NCBI GenBank assembly: GCA_902826685.1
Contig: CADEFT010000021.1
Coordinates: forward strand, 91,694-136,056
DNA: 44,363 nt
From: an uncultured Acidobacteriota bacterium
GTDB taxonomy: Bacteria > Acidobacteriota > Terriglobia > Bryobacterales > Bryobacteraceae
Direction: 5' to 3'
How positions within the stretch are numbered: the first letter of the stretch is position 1; each line of letters begins with the position of its first letter. The notes beneath the pieces were generated by a model. The model made no database searches and was not told the DNA's origin. It was given only the letters and a program-made list of their open reading frames with translations. Below are positions 1 to 8,980 of the stretch, piece by piece. Position numbers and translations under genes: made by a program.

Positions 1-2252
1 AAGGCTTCCTCATACTCGCCGCGTGCCTGATGGATGTCGGCGATGCGCCCGGATGCGAGCGCGGCCCCACGCAAGTTCTCCCGGTCCAGTTCGATGCGAA
101 GCTTTTCAGAAGCCGCTTCCATTGCCCCGCGCCAATCTCCGCTACGCTCGCAAGATTCGCTGAGCGTCATCCACAGGATGCCCGGCAGGCGGGACTCTTC
201 GACCGATTCGATGGCGCGGCTGCAGGCGGCGCTCCAGGCGGCGAACGGACCGCGCGAATGCGCGAACATCCGGCCAACCTCGCTGGCTTGCGCGATTTTC
301 ATTGGATCCGCTTCACCGAGCCACGCCGTGAGCGCTTCCCGCTCCCCGTCGATCTGCTCCCACCGGGCGGCCTGGGTTTCGTTATCTTGCGGCAGGCGCG
401 ACAAGAACCACTCGTCGCGGCGGGCGGCGGCGTCCGGCTCCTCCTGACCACGCAGAAACTGGCGCACGACAGGATGAGCGCGGAAGCCGTCGTCACGGCC
501 TTCCACACCCAGCACCAGCGAAAGGCGGCGCGCTTCGAGCATCAGGTTGAGATACTCGTCTTCGGTCACCCCGCAAATGGCCGCGCCCAGCGACCGGCCC
601 ACGCCGCAGACGGGCGCCGCGCCAAAGGCGAACAGCGCCCGCCGCCACTCCTCGCGTTGGGCGGCGGGACGGCTCTGCAAGAGAATCTCGATGGTGAGCC
701 CGATGCTGGCGCGCAGGTGAAAGCGCGGGTCGCGGCGGTGGGGATGCGTGGGGTCTTTGGGCAGCAGATCGAGGACGGATTCCAGGCGGGCGAGCGCGAT
801 GCCGTAACGCAACTGGCCCCCGGCAAGGTGGATGGCCAGCGGCAGGTAGCCAAGCTGTTCCAGCAGCGTTTCGAACTGGCGGCGCTCGGCGTCGTTGCGG
901 GGCGGGCGGAACTCCCTTGCGAGCAGGTCGAGCGCATCGGCGGGGTCGAGGACATCGAGTGGCACCGTCGTCCAGCCTTGGGCACGGCCGAGCCCTTGAA
1001 CCCTGCCGCTGATGACGATGGCGCAGCCGCCGAGATTGAGCGTGAGAAGGCCGGCGGCTTCGGCGGCGCCGTCACCATCCACGTTCTCTATGTGCAGCAG
1101 CGTGCGTGGGGATTGCAGCCGGCCGCGCAGAACGGCGGCGCGGTTCTCCGGAGCGATACCGGGCATGCCCAGACGATCGCACAGGATACCGTCAAGGCCG
1201 CCGGGCGCGGTGGTAGCGGCGGGATCGAGCGTGAGGCGGACGTAGCCACCGGGGAACTGGTCATGGTGGCGGCGGGCGAATTCGTCGCAGAGGTAGGATT
1301 TGCCGATGCCGGGCAGTCCGTGGATGGAGCAGACGGCGACGGCGGTGGGGTTGGGGGCGAGCAGGGCGCGGGCGAGCTTATCGAGTTCGGGGATGCGGCC
1401 GACGAAGACGCGGGCGGGTGGAAGGTCGCTGATGATGGGGCGGCTGGCTTCGCGAGAGACGAGAACGGCCTGGGCGGCGGCGCGGCGCATGTCCTCTCGG
1501 TTTCGGCAATGTTTTCCGAATTCCTGGACGAAGAGTTGCGCCTGGAGGCAGGCGGGATGTGATGTGCCGTGCGGCTTGACGCAATTGAAGTGGTGAGTAT
1601 TGGGGAGGCGATGGGTTTCGCCGAAGTACTGGCCTGCGGAAAGCGGCGTGACGATGGCCGGAGCGCCACGGAAGGGGCCAACGTCTTCCGCGCACTCCGA
1701 GCCATAAAGACCGGCGAGCTTGCCGGAATGGATGAGGTCGCGAAACTCGGCGTGAAGATCGGAAAGCAATGGGGAATTGACCTGCAGCAATTCGGCGATG
1801 GCGTTGCCGAAGAGTTTGGCCAAGCCGTCCCCTACGCTGGCCCATCCGGAACCAAGCGACGGCGAGGCCATCAGGAGCAGGCCGGTATCTTTCTCACGCA
1901 ACTCCTCGCGGCGCCTTGCGAACAGTTTGCGAACGACGATGCCGCCCAGACTGTGGGCGATGAACACGATGCGCTGGCGGGCGAGGACGGCCGGGTGTCC
2001 CTCGATCGCGACGGATAGCGCCGTCCAAAGCTCATCCACGCAGTTGAAAAGCTGGTAGTCGCGCGAAAAGAATCCGGTTTTGTAACCGCCCAGGAAGATG
2101 GCATGATCCGGATAGATATCGGACCAAAGGGTCGGCCAATAGACGCCGCTCGCTTCGTCATACCAGCAGCCCCGGCTATCGGACTTGAACCCGTGAACGA
2201 ACACCACCGCCGTATCGCCGGCGCCACGGCCGGGCAGCCAGACGTTGTTCAC
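1..2252 (-). CDS. Alpha/beta-hydrolase–NB-ARC STAND NTPase–TPR-like fusion (partial, runs off left edge)
   Basis: About 750 residues are visible; the C-terminus lies outside the window. Residues 1–230 read as a serine hydrolase: an HG oxyanion-type turn after a hydrophobic strand (VVFVHGF, 16–22), a nucleophile elbow HSLGG with Ser101, and a late histidine (H220/H221) in an HHFNCVKP context seen in lipase domains of NLR-like proteins. A NTPase follows, with Walker A GLPGIGKS (Lys318), a hydrophobic strand ending in D/E (LLHIENVD), and a GLPL-like motif (LGYLPLAIHLAG) typical of NB-ARC/AP-ATPases. The rest is helical with TPR-like spacing. I place the start at GTG 2252 because an in-frame TAG lies six codons upstream. 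By analogy with STAND proteins, the NTPase would oligomerise on sensing a ligand and switch on the hydrolase. A defence role is inference. The domain order is well supported. Confidence 0.85.
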   Translation of the reverse strand, partial: MNNVWLPGRGAGDTAVVFVHGFKSDSRGCWYDEASGVYWPTLWSDIYPDHAIFLGGYKTGFFSRDYQLFNCVDELWTALSVAIEGHPAVLARQRIVFIAHSLGGIVVRKLFARRREELREKDTGLLLMASPSLGSGWASVGDGLAKLFGNAIAELLQVNSPLLSDLHAEFRDLIHSGKLAGLYGSECAEDVGPFRGAPAIVTPLSAGQYFGETHRLPNTHHFNCVKPHGTSHPACLQAQLFVQEFGKHCRNREDMRRAAAQAVLVSREASRPIISDLPPARVFVGRIPELDKLARALLAPNPTAVAVCSIHGLPGIGKSYLCDEFARRHHDQFPGGYVRLTLDPAATTAPGGLDGILCDRLGMPGIAPENRAAVLRGRLQSPRTLLHIENVDGDGAAEAAGLLTLNLGGCAIVISGRVQGLGRAQGWTTVPLDVLDPADALDLLAREFRPPRNDAERRQFETLLEQLGYLPLAIHLAGGQLRYGIALARLESVLDLLPKDPTHPHRRDPRFHLRASIGLTIEILLQSRPAAQREEWRRALFAFGAAPVCGVGRSLGAAICGVTEDEYLNLMLEARRLSLVLGVEGRDDGFRAHPVVRQFLRGQEEPDAAARRDEWFLSRLPQDNETQAARWEQIDGEREALTAWLGEADPMKIAQASEVGRMFAHSRGPFAAWSAACSRAIESVEESRLPGILWMTLSESCERSGDWRGAMEAASEKLRIELDRENLRGAALASGRIADIHQARGEYEEA

Positions 2253-2351
2253 GCCATCGGGAGGACGCTAAGGCTCACGCGCGGCGCCCAAATTGAGCGA
2301 TGAAGACATGCGGGCTAACTTGTCAGAAAATTGCTTCCCGCAGTTACTGTA

Positions 2352-2696
2352 TCACTTTTTCTTCGACTTACGTACAGAGGCGTTTTTCTGGACGCGCAGC
2401 TTCCAGGCGGCCTGCAACGCCCCGGTCAGCACGTCCTTGTTAGCCTTGGCCAGGATGATGTGGGTCATGCCCATGCGTCCCCAGCCGCCCGCGATGGGGA
2501 GGAACACTTCGGGAAGCTCGCCGACGAAATCGGCCTGAAGCTCTGGGGTGAGCATCAGGTTGCCGTAACCCTGTTTCACCGAAGCCAAGGTGGCGAAGAT
2601 GCGGCCGCCGACGCGGAAATCCACCGCGCCCATGTGGGAGCCTTCTTCGGCTCCCTCCAAACTCAGGGCGATGCGGCGGAAATCGGCCGCGGTCAT
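2352..2696 (-). CDS. MmcQ/YjbR family (DUF419-like) small protein
   Basis: A 114-residue protein with the compact MmcQ/YjbR pattern: N-terminal DFRRIALSLEGAEEGSHMG, then FRVGGRIFATL, and a C-terminal stretch ending in a lysine-rich tail. The family adopts a CyaY-like fold, is often annotated as DNA-binding, and has no firmly established function. Its ATG overlaps the stop of the upstream TIM-barrel gene (TGATG, 2694–2698), so the two are probably translated together. The pairing says little about function. The family call is fairly secure; the role is unknown. Confidence 0.8.
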   Translation of the reverse strand: MTAADFRRIALSLEGAEEGSHMGAVDFRVGGRIFATLASVKQGYGNLMLTPELQADFVGELPEVFLPIAGGWGRMGMTHIILAKANKDVLTGALQAAWKLRVQKNASVRKSKKK

Positions 2697-3544
2697 CAGC
2701 CGCGCAGGCCGGCCTGCACGCCGCGCATGTAAGCCAGCGATTTCTGCACGCCGGGCAGCGGGTTATCGCCTTCGATCTCGTATTCGAGCATCACGGCGCC
2801 TTGATAATTCATCTTCTTCAATTGCTTGAAAATCGGGACGATGGGCATGGCACCGTCGCCAACGGCGCACTGGCTATCCTTATCCATCAGGCTGCGCAGG
2901 TCCTTGACGTGCATGTCGAGCAGGCGTGGGCCGGCTTCGGCGATCGCTTCCACCACGTCGGTGCCGGTGCGAACGGTGTGGCCGATGTCGATGCAGAGTC
3001 CCATGCGCGGATCCATGTTCTTGATGAGCTTCAGCGCGCTTTGCGGCGTCGGCATGTGCTTATCCTCAGGCCCGTGGTTATGGATGGCGACTTTGATGTC
3101 GTATTTGATGGCGTGCTTCTCGATGAGGGGGATGGATTCGGCCGATGGGCCCACCACCATCAGCGGCATGCCGCAGGCCTTGGCGTAGTCGAAGTAGAAC
3201 TTCACGTCGGCCTCATCGTTCTTGAGCATGTAGATGGTGCCGCCGCCCAGGATTTCCAGGCCGCCCTTGGCGAAGTCGGCGCGGCCCTTGGTAATCTCCT
3301 CGGGCGAGGAGCGGTAGGGCAGGTGGAATTCCTTGATGTTGATGTAAGGCGTGCCTGCCTTCTTCATCATTCGAATGGTGTGCGCGCGGCTGAATTCGCG
3401 GAAGGTGTAGCTGGCGACGCCGAGCCGGATATCGCCGGGCGCTCCGGCGGCGGTGGCGGTGCTGGGTTGGAGGGCTCCGGCGGCGAGTGCCGCTCCGCTA
3501 AACGAGAGAAAACCACGCCGTGACTGGTTCATGACGAAGGCCAT
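2696..3544 (-). CDS. Tat-exported xylose-isomerase-like TIM-barrel protein
   Basis: About 282 residues of the sugar phosphate isomerase/epimerase superfamily (AP endonuclease 2-like TIM barrel). The N-terminus holds a twin-arginine signal (SRRGFLSFSGAALAAGAL), so the folded protein is probably exported. Barrel landmarks include VASYTFREF, the IHNHG strand, CIDIGHT, DMHVKD and a late LEYE, which carry the Glu/His/Asp residues that bind a divalent metal in this superfamily. The frame is open upstream to 3718, but the signal peptide places the start at ATG 3544 (or 3532). The substrate cannot be read from sequence; Tat-exported members are often annotated as hydroxypyruvate isomerase-like or inosose dehydratase-like. 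It is divergent from the DUF1549 gene. Confidence 0.85.
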   Translation of the reverse strand: MAFVMNQSRRGFLSFSGAALAAGALQPSTATAAGAPGDIRLGVASYTFREFSRAHTIRMMKKAGTPYINIKEFHLPYRSSPEEITKGRADFAKGGLEILGGGTIYMLKNDEADVKFYFDYAKACGMPLMVVGPSAESIPLIEKHAIKYDIKVAIHNHGPEDKHMPTPQSALKLIKNMDPRMGLCIDIGHTVRTGTDVVEAIAEAGPRLLDMHVKDLRSLMDKDSQCAVGDGAMPIVPIFKQLKKMNYQGAVMLEYEIEGDNPLPGVQKSLAYMRGVQAGLRG

Positions 3545-3571
3545 TGTCTCACAATCGGGCGCGGCTATAAT
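3544..3571 (+). promoter_or_regulatory. Candidate sigma70-type promoter for the DUF1549/DUF1501 operon
   Basis: A perfect TATAAT (3566–3571) has TTGTCT (3544–3549, four of six matches to TTGACA) 16 bases upstream. Transcription would start near 3578, past the ATG at 3575. If the promoter is real, the downstream gene starts at GTG 3587 or ATG 3617. In a GC-rich genome a perfect -10 in a divergent gap is notable, but this rests on pattern only. Confidence 0.4.
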
Positions 3572-3574
3572 CGG

Positions 3575-5758
3575 ATGGGAAGGTCCGTGACTTTCAACAT
3601 CAGGCACGCGCTCACGATGGCCATTCTGGGCGGGCTTGCCGCGCCCGGAGCCAATTTGGATAAGGACGACGCATGGGTCGCCAGCAGGCGGCACTTCTGG
3701 GCGTTTCAAAAGCCGCAACGCCCCGAGGTTCCTAAACTGACAGACGGCTGGGTTCGAACGCCGGTGGATGCATTTCTACTGGAAGCGATGCGCGCCAAGG
3801 GATTGAGCCCTTCGGCGGCGGCGGGGCGGGACCAACTGCTGCGCCGTGTCACGCTTGATCTGACGGGGCTGCCGCCCACGCCGGGCGAAGTGGATCTTTT
3901 CCTGAACGACCGTTCGCCCGATGCTTATCCGAAACTGGTGGCGCGGTTGATGGCGTCGCCGCAGTATGGTGAGCGCTGGGCGCAGCGATGGCTCGATGTG
4001 GTGCGTTATGCCGATACGAACGGGTTCGAGGCCGATAGCGAACGCATCCATGCGTGGCGCTATCGCGACTATGTCGTCCAGGCGTTTCGCAAGGACAAAC
4101 CGTTCGATCGTTTCGTGCAGGAGCAGTTAGCCGGCGACGAGTTATTCCCAGGCGACAAGGAAGCGCTGATCGCCACCGGGTTCTATCGCGCCGGGCCGCG
4201 CCACCTGGTGGGCGGCATGCAGGACGAGGAGATGAACCGTCAGGAAGTGCTCACCGAGATGACGACGGCGGTGGGGTCGGTGTTCCTGGGGTTGACGGTG
4301 CATTGCGCGCGCTGCCACAACCATAAGTTCGATCCAATTCCGCAGGCCGATTATTACCGCCTGCAGGCGGTGTTCGCGGGGGCCGATTTGAAAGACCTGC
4401 CGCTTGAGGGCGAGGCGGAGAAGAAAGCCTACGAAGCGGCCGTGGCGGCTTACAAGGCGCGGCGGAAGCCGGTTGAGGATGAGATTGCCGCGATCGAAAA
4501 GCCGCATCGCGAGCGGCTGCGCGCGGAGAAGATGACCAGGCTCGATCCTATGTATCGTGCCGCGCTCGACATCCCAAAGGACAAACGCAACGAAGAGCAG
4601 AAGCGGCTGGCCAAGGAAGCCGAAGGGCAGTTGAAAATCTACTGGGATGAGGCGCTGGCGCTGCTCACGCCGGAAGAGAAGACGCGGCGCACCGGGTTAC
4701 GCCAGAAGCTGCATGCGATGGAGTATGACCAGCCGGAGCCTCCGGCGGCGGCCTTCGCTGTTACAAACCTGGAGAAGGCTCCACCTACGCATATCCTCAA
4801 GGTCGGCGATCACCGGTATAAGTTGGGCCAGGTGGAAGCGGGATTTCCGCGTGTGGTGGCGGGGGTGGACGCCCGGGCTCCGTCGACGGCCGGGCAGCGG
4901 CGGGCGGCGCTGGCGCGCTGGTTCACTTCGCCCGAACATCCATTGCTGGCGCGCGTGATGGTCAACCGCATCTGGCAGTTCCGCATGGGAACGGGCCTGG
5001 TAAAGACGGCCAACGATTTCGGCACGCTGGGGACGCGGCCGTCGAATCAGAAGCTGCTCGATTGGCTGGCCACCGAGTTCATGGCCCGCAACTGGAGTGT
5101 GAAGGAGATCGACAAGCTGATCGTTCTTTCGAGCGCCTACCGGCAGGCGGCGGTGAGCGATCCGGCCAGGATGAAGATCGACGGCGAAAACAAGTATTAC
5201 TGGAAGATGAACCGGCGGCGTCTGGAAGGCGAAGCGATCCGCGACGGCATCCTCGCGGTCAGCGGCCTGCTCGATCCACGAATGGGCGGACGCGGGATAC
5301 GCATTCCCATCGAGCCCGAGGTTTACGACGTCATTTTCACCGAGGGCGAACCGGATAACCTATGGCCGGTGGATCGCAACCCGGATAATCTCAACCGGCG
5401 CAGCTTGTACTTACTAAATAAGCGCACGGTGCGGTTGCCTTTCTTGAATAACTTCGATCAGCCCGACGCCATGAGTTCCTGCCCGGTGCGGCCCGTAAGC
5501 ACGCACGCGCTGCAGGCGCTGTCCCTGATGAACAGCGATTTCGCGCAACAGCAGGCGAAAGCTTTCGCCGCCCGGCTCGAGCGCGAATGCGGCGCGGATG
5601 ATCGCGGCTGCCAGGTGCGGCGTGCGTATAAGCTCACGCTGGCGCGGCAGCCGAAACCCGTGGAGACCCGGATGGCGCGGGAATTCCTGGCAAGCCAGGC
5701 GCTTGAGGATTTCACGCTGGCCCTCATCAATCGCAATGAGTTCGTCTACATTCCTTAA
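3575..5758 (+). CDS. DUF1549/DUF1553 domain protein
   Basis: A 727-residue protein of the DUF1549 (PSCyt2) plus DUF1553 (PSD1) type, common in Planctomycetota, Verrucomicrobiota and Acidobacteriota. The N-terminal half has the family signatures LLRRVTLDLTGLPPTP, ERWAQRWLDVVRYADTNG and a single haem-like CARCH motif (C244, C247, H248) followed by NHKFDP. The C-terminal half has RVMVNRIWQFRMGTG and NRRSLYLLNKR. The N-terminal cytochrome c domain (PSCyt1) present in many relatives is absent. A hydrophobic stretch near the start (ALTMAILGGLAAPGA) suggests export. ATG 3575 gives the longest reading, but GTG 3587 and ATG 3617 are possible and fit the candidate promoter better. Its 3' end overlaps the DUF1501 gene, its usual partner. 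The biochemical role is not established. Confidence 0.92.
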   Translation: MGRSVTFNIRHALTMAILGGLAAPGANLDKDDAWVASRRHFWAFQKPQRPEVPKLTDGWVRTPVDAFLLEAMRAKGLSPSAAAGRDQLLRRVTLDLTGLPPTPGEVDLFLNDRSPDAYPKLVARLMASPQYGERWAQRWLDVVRYADTNGFEADSERIHAWRYRDYVVQAFRKDKPFDRFVQEQLAGDELFPGDKEALIATGFYRAGPRHLVGGMQDEEMNRQEVLTEMTTAVGSVFLGLTVHCARCHNHKFDPIPQADYYRLQAVFAGADLKDLPLEGEAEKKAYEAAVAAYKARRKPVEDEIAAIEKPHRERLRAEKMTRLDPMYRAALDIPKDKRNEEQKRLAKEAEGQLKIYWDEALALLTPEEKTRRTGLRQKLHAMEYDQPEPPAAAFAVTNLEKAPPTHILKVGDHRYKLGQVEAGFPRVVAGVDARAPSTAGQRRAALARWFTSPEHPLLARVMVNRIWQFRMGTGLVKTANDFGTLGTRPSNQKLLDWLATEFMARNWSVKEIDKLIVLSSAYRQAAVSDPARMKIDGENKYYWKMNRRRLEGEAIRDGILAVSGLLDPRMGGRGIRIPIEPEVYDVIFTEGEPDNLWPVDRNPDNLNRRSLYLLNKRTVRLPFLNNFDQPDAMSSCPVRPVSTHALQALSLMNSDFAQQQAKAFAARLERECGADDRGCQVRRAYKLTLARQPKPVETRMAREFLASQALEDFTLALINRNEFVYIP

Positions 5759-7157
5759 GCAATCGCGGCGCGACGTGCTGCGGCATTCGGCCAACGGTTT
5801 CGGCGCCCTGGCGCTCGAATGGCTGCTGGCGCGCGATGGCCTGGCCAAGCCGCGAGTGAATCCGCTGGCGGCCAAGCCCGCCCATTTCGCGGGCAAAGCG
5901 AAGTCGGTGATCTTTCTGTTCATGGTGGGCGCGCCCAGCCAGATCGACACCTTCGACCCCAAGCCGAGCCTGAAGAAATACGAAGGCAAGGGACTGCCGG
6001 AAAGTTTCGGTAAGGTCAACGGCCAGTTCACCGACGGCAGCACGCCGATTCTCGCCTCGCCGTGGCAGTTCCGCCAGTATGGCCAATCCGGCGCCTGGGT
6101 GTCCGATCTGTTTCCGCACCTGGCGCGCCGTGTGGACGATATCTGTTTCGTGCGGAATTTCTATACCGAGAGCGTGGTGCATGCCCCGGCGATGTACCAG
6201 GTCCACTCGGGGCGTATATTAATGGGCCATCCGAGTATGGGCTCGTGGGTGACTTACGGGTTGGGGTCGGAATCGGAGAATCTGCCGGCCTACGTCGTAA
6301 TGCCGCAGCCCGAGGGCACGCCCGAAGGCGGAACGCCGTGTTGGGGATCGGGATTCCTGCCTGCCGTCTATCAGGGGACGGTGCTTCGCAGCGGGGCGAA
6401 TCCGATCCTGCATTTGAAGCCGCCCGCCGGCATGACGCCCCAGCGGCAACGGCGCACGCTCGATCTGCTGCAAAAAATGAACGACCTCGACACCGAGGAG
6501 ACCGACACGGAAATGGCCGCGCGCATCAGCTCTTACGAACTCGCGTTCCGGATGCAGAGCCATGCGCCCGAAGCAGTCGATCTCAGCAAGGAATCGGCCG
6601 CCACGCGGAAGATGTACGGGCTCGACGAGAAGGCGACGGCGGAGTTCGGCACGCGCTGCTTACTCGCCCGGCGCATGGTCGAGCGCGGCGTGCGGTTCGT
6701 GCAGGTCTACATGGGCGGCGGTCCCATTTCGATGCAATGGGACGCGCACAGCCATTTGAAAGACAACCACGAAAAGATGTGCGGGCACTCGGACAGGCCG
6801 GTGGCGGCGCTGCTGGAAGACCTGAAATCGCGCGGGCTGCTCGATTCGACGCTGGTGATCTGGGGCAGCGAATTCGGGCGGCTGCCGATGTCGGAATCGG
6901 GCAACGGCCGCGACCACAACCCCCACGGGTTCACCATGTGGTTTGCCGGCGGCGGGGTGAAGGGCGGGCAGGTGCTGGGGGATACCGACGAGTTCGGGCT
7001 GCGCGCGGTCAACGGCCACCACATGCGAGACTTTCACGCCACCATCCTGCAGGCGCTCGGCCTTGAACAGAACCGGTTGTGGTATCTGCACAACGGCCGC
7101 CAGGAAAAGCTGACCGATTTCGGCGGGACGGCGATCAAGACGGTCTTCGGCGGCTGA
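5736..7157 (+). CDS. DUF1501 domain protein (Tat signal)
   Basis: A 473-residue DUF1501 protein, a family related to the alkaline phosphatase/sulfatase fold. The N-terminus carries a twin-arginine motif (KQSRRDVLRH) before a hydrophobic stretch, so export as a folded protein is likely. Family landmarks are FMVGAPSQIDTFDPKP near residue 65 and, towards the end, VIWGSEFGRLPMSE and GRDHNPHGFTMWFAGGG, then GHHMRDFHATILQALG. The start at ATG 5736 lies 23 bases inside the DUF1549 gene in another frame; the open frame continues upstream but that part is antisense-like arginine/tryptophan-rich sequence. The overlap implies translational coupling. DUF1549–DUF1501 pairs are widespread, and a role in polysaccharide use has been proposed for relatives. 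That role is inference here. Confidence 0.92.
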   Translation: MSSSTFLKQSRRDVLRHSANGFGALALEWLLARDGLAKPRVNPLAAKPAHFAGKAKSVIFLFMVGAPSQIDTFDPKPSLKKYEGKGLPESFGKVNGQFTDGSTPILASPWQFRQYGQSGAWVSDLFPHLARRVDDICFVRNFYTESVVHAPAMYQVHSGRILMGHPSMGSWVTYGLGSESENLPAYVVMPQPEGTPEGGTPCWGSGFLPAVYQGTVLRSGANPILHLKPPAGMTPQRQRRTLDLLQKMNDLDTEETDTEMAARISSYELAFRMQSHAPEAVDLSKESAATRKMYGLDEKATAEFGTRCLLARRMVERGVRFVQVYMGGGPISMQWDAHSHLKDNHEKMCGHSDRPVAALLEDLKSRGLLDSTLVIWGSEFGRLPMSESGNGRDHNPHGFTMWFAGGGVKGGQVLGDTDEFGLRAVNGHHMRDFHATILQALGLEQNRLWYLHNGRQEKLTDFGGTAIKTVFGG

Positions 7158-7255
7158 TGCGGTCACTGTAACCCCAGCAACGCTCCTGTAAGTCCGGCGG
7201 ATGTTCGGGCAGTACTTATTACTCGTAAAAATGGCACTTACGTCCTCCGCGGCTC

Positions 7256-7275
7256 TTGTAAAGAATTACTTACAA
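7256..7275. promoter_or_regulatory. Inverted repeat TTGTAA-N8-TTACAA upstream of the di-heme oxidoreductase
   Basis: A perfect 6-bp inverted repeat with an 8-base spacer sits 140 bases before the di-heme oxidoreductase start, in the 258-base gap 7158–7415. It could be a dimer-binding operator. It is short and AT-rich and could be chance. Nothing else in the gap is convincing except a strong ribosome site (GGAGG, 7406–7410) five bases before the gene. Confidence 0.25.
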
Positions 7276-7415
7276 ATCGATAAATCCTTGGCCTCCAGTT
7301 AGAAGCCGCTTCCGTGCCGTAGTGGCAGCAGAATTGCACCGCTACGCGGCACCTGTGTTCGCGCTCCCCAAGAGAAGCGCTCCCCACTCGAATTGAGATT
7401 GTTTCGGAGGTCCAA

Positions 7416-8972
7416 ATGAAAAAGGCAATCGCCTTGACCACGATAGCCGTGTGTTCACTTTCCAGCCAGTTAGTCGACCGGACGCTGGCTCCCAATGCCG
7501 CGGGCGAAGGAATCGCTAAGTCCCTGCAACAGCAGGTCGGCGCCGGCCGCGGAACCATCCACACTCCCGGTTCTTCGCGGTATATCATCCACCGCGATCC
7601 GTTCCGTTCCATCCGCAGGGGGCGGCAGCTTTTCCAGCGCAAGTTCCTCCGCGCCCAGGGGCACGGCCCGCTCATTGGCGAAGGCGCTGGAGACGTTGGG
7701 GCGACGATCGAGATCGGCGCGGGCATGGCGGATTCGTGCGCCGCCTGCCATGGGCGTCCCCGCGGATCGGCCGGCTTTGGCGGCGACGTTGCCACCCGGC
7801 CGGATAGCCGCGATGCGCCGCACCTGTTCGGGCTTGGCCTGAAGGAAATGCTGGCCGATGAAATGACCGCCGATCTGCGGGCGATCCGGTCCCGCATCGT
7901 GGCTGAGGCGCGCGCGCAGAATCGCCCCGTACAGGCGCGGCTCGAAGCCAAGGGCATCCGTTTCGGTATCCTTACGGCCGGGCCCGATGGGACCGTCGAT
8001 ACCAGCGGCGTGGAAGGCGTGGATGGCGACCTGCGGATTCGCCCGTTCTTTCACCACGGCGGCACCATCTCCATCCGGGAGTTCACCATCGGCGCGTTCC
8101 AGGCTGAAATGGGCCTGCAAGCCCACGACCCGGACCTGGCGGTGGCGCTTGCCGGTGGGCGGGCGGTGACGCCCTCGGGCATGGTGCTCGACGGATCGCT
8201 CGACAAGTTTGAGAAGCCGCCCGCCGCCTCGGCGGCCGACGATCCCGACCGCGACGGAGTGCGGAACGAAATCGATCCGGCGTTGACCGACCATATGGAG
8301 TTCTATCTGCTCAATTACTTCAAGGCCGGCACCGGCGAGACATCGGTGGACGCCCGCCGCGGGCGCGAGTTGATGGACCGGGCCGGCTGCACCAGTTGCC
8401 ATGTGCCCGACCTTCGGATTCAGCGGGACCGCCGCGTGGCCGACGTCGAGACTGAATTCGATCCGCGGCGGGGCATTTTCAACTCCCTGTTCGCCACCGC
8501 GGTGCCGCTGTTTCGCGCGGTGAACGACGGCGGCGCGGAACCGGCGAAGCTTCCCGCCCTCGGCCCGTTCGTCGTCCGGAACATCTTCACCGATTTCAAG
8601 CGTCACGACCTGGGGCCGGAATTCCATGAGCGTAACTACGATGGAACCATCCGGCGCCGGTTTCTCACCGCGCCGTTGTGGGGCGTTGGCAGCACGTCGC
8701 CCTACGGGCACGATGGGCGCAGCGTCAGCCTCAAGAGCGTCATCCTGCGGCACGGAGGGGAGGCGGCGCGGTCGCGCGACGACTTCGCGTCGCTGCCCCC
8801 GGTGCTGCAGGACTCGCTGATCGCCTTCCTGAACTCCCTGATCCTGTTCCCGCCCGATGATACGGCATCCAATTTGAATCCAGGCGACCGTGCGACGCCG
8901 GGATTCCCGCAATTCGGGCACGGCTCCATCCGGCTGCCGGCGTTGTTTAACAACCCCTCGGACCCGGAATAA
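7416..8972 (+). CDS. Secreted di-heme oxidoreductase (DUF1111/putative peroxidase family)
   Basis: A 518-residue protein with a short N-terminal signal-like segment (MKKAIALTTIAVCSLSSQ) and two c-type haem motifs, CAACH (108–112) and CTSCH (325–329), spaced as in the DUF1111 di-heme oxidoreductases distantly related to MauG and bacterial cytochrome c peroxidases. Typical segments include DSCAACHGRPRG, the PDRDGVRNEIDP stretch before the second haem, and FLTAPLWGVGSTSPYGHDG towards the end. It probably acts in the periplasm as a peroxidase-like or thiol-oxidoreductase-like redox enzyme; the substrate is unknown. The start is secure: GGAGG lies five bases before the ATG. It is flanked by a 258-base gap and a strong hairpin, so it is probably its own transcription unit. 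Confidence 0.9.
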   Translation: MKKAIALTTIAVCSLSSQLVDRTLAPNAAGEGIAKSLQQQVGAGRGTIHTPGSSRYIIHRDPFRSIRRGRQLFQRKFLRAQGHGPLIGEGAGDVGATIEIGAGMADSCAACHGRPRGSAGFGGDVATRPDSRDAPHLFGLGLKEMLADEMTADLRAIRSRIVAEARAQNRPVQARLEAKGIRFGILTAGPDGTVDTSGVEGVDGDLRIRPFFHHGGTISIREFTIGAFQAEMGLQAHDPDLAVALAGGRAVTPSGMVLDGSLDKFEKPPAASAADDPDRDGVRNEIDPALTDHMEFYLLNYFKAGTGETSVDARRGRELMDRAGCTSCHVPDLRIQRDRRVADVETEFDPRRGIFNSLFATAVPLFRAVNDGGAEPAKLPALGPFVVRNIFTDFKRHDLGPEFHERNYDGTIRRRFLTAPLWGVGSTSPYGHDGRSVSLKSVILRHGGEAARSRDDFASLPPVLQDSLIAFLNSLILFPPDDTASNLNPGDRATPGFPQFGHGSIRLPALFNNPSDPE

Positions 8973-8980
8973 GCCCCTAT

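Noticed and set aside
30..1562. A 510-residue open frame on the plus strand
   Set aside because: It is the antisense of the STAND gene. Its composition is Gly/Ala/Arg-rich with no domain, while the minus strand reads a clear hydrolase and NTPase.
7470..8921. A 483-residue open frame antisense to the di-heme oxidoreductase
   Set aside because: The plus strand has a signal sequence, ribosome site and two CxxCH motifs; the antisense frame has none of these.
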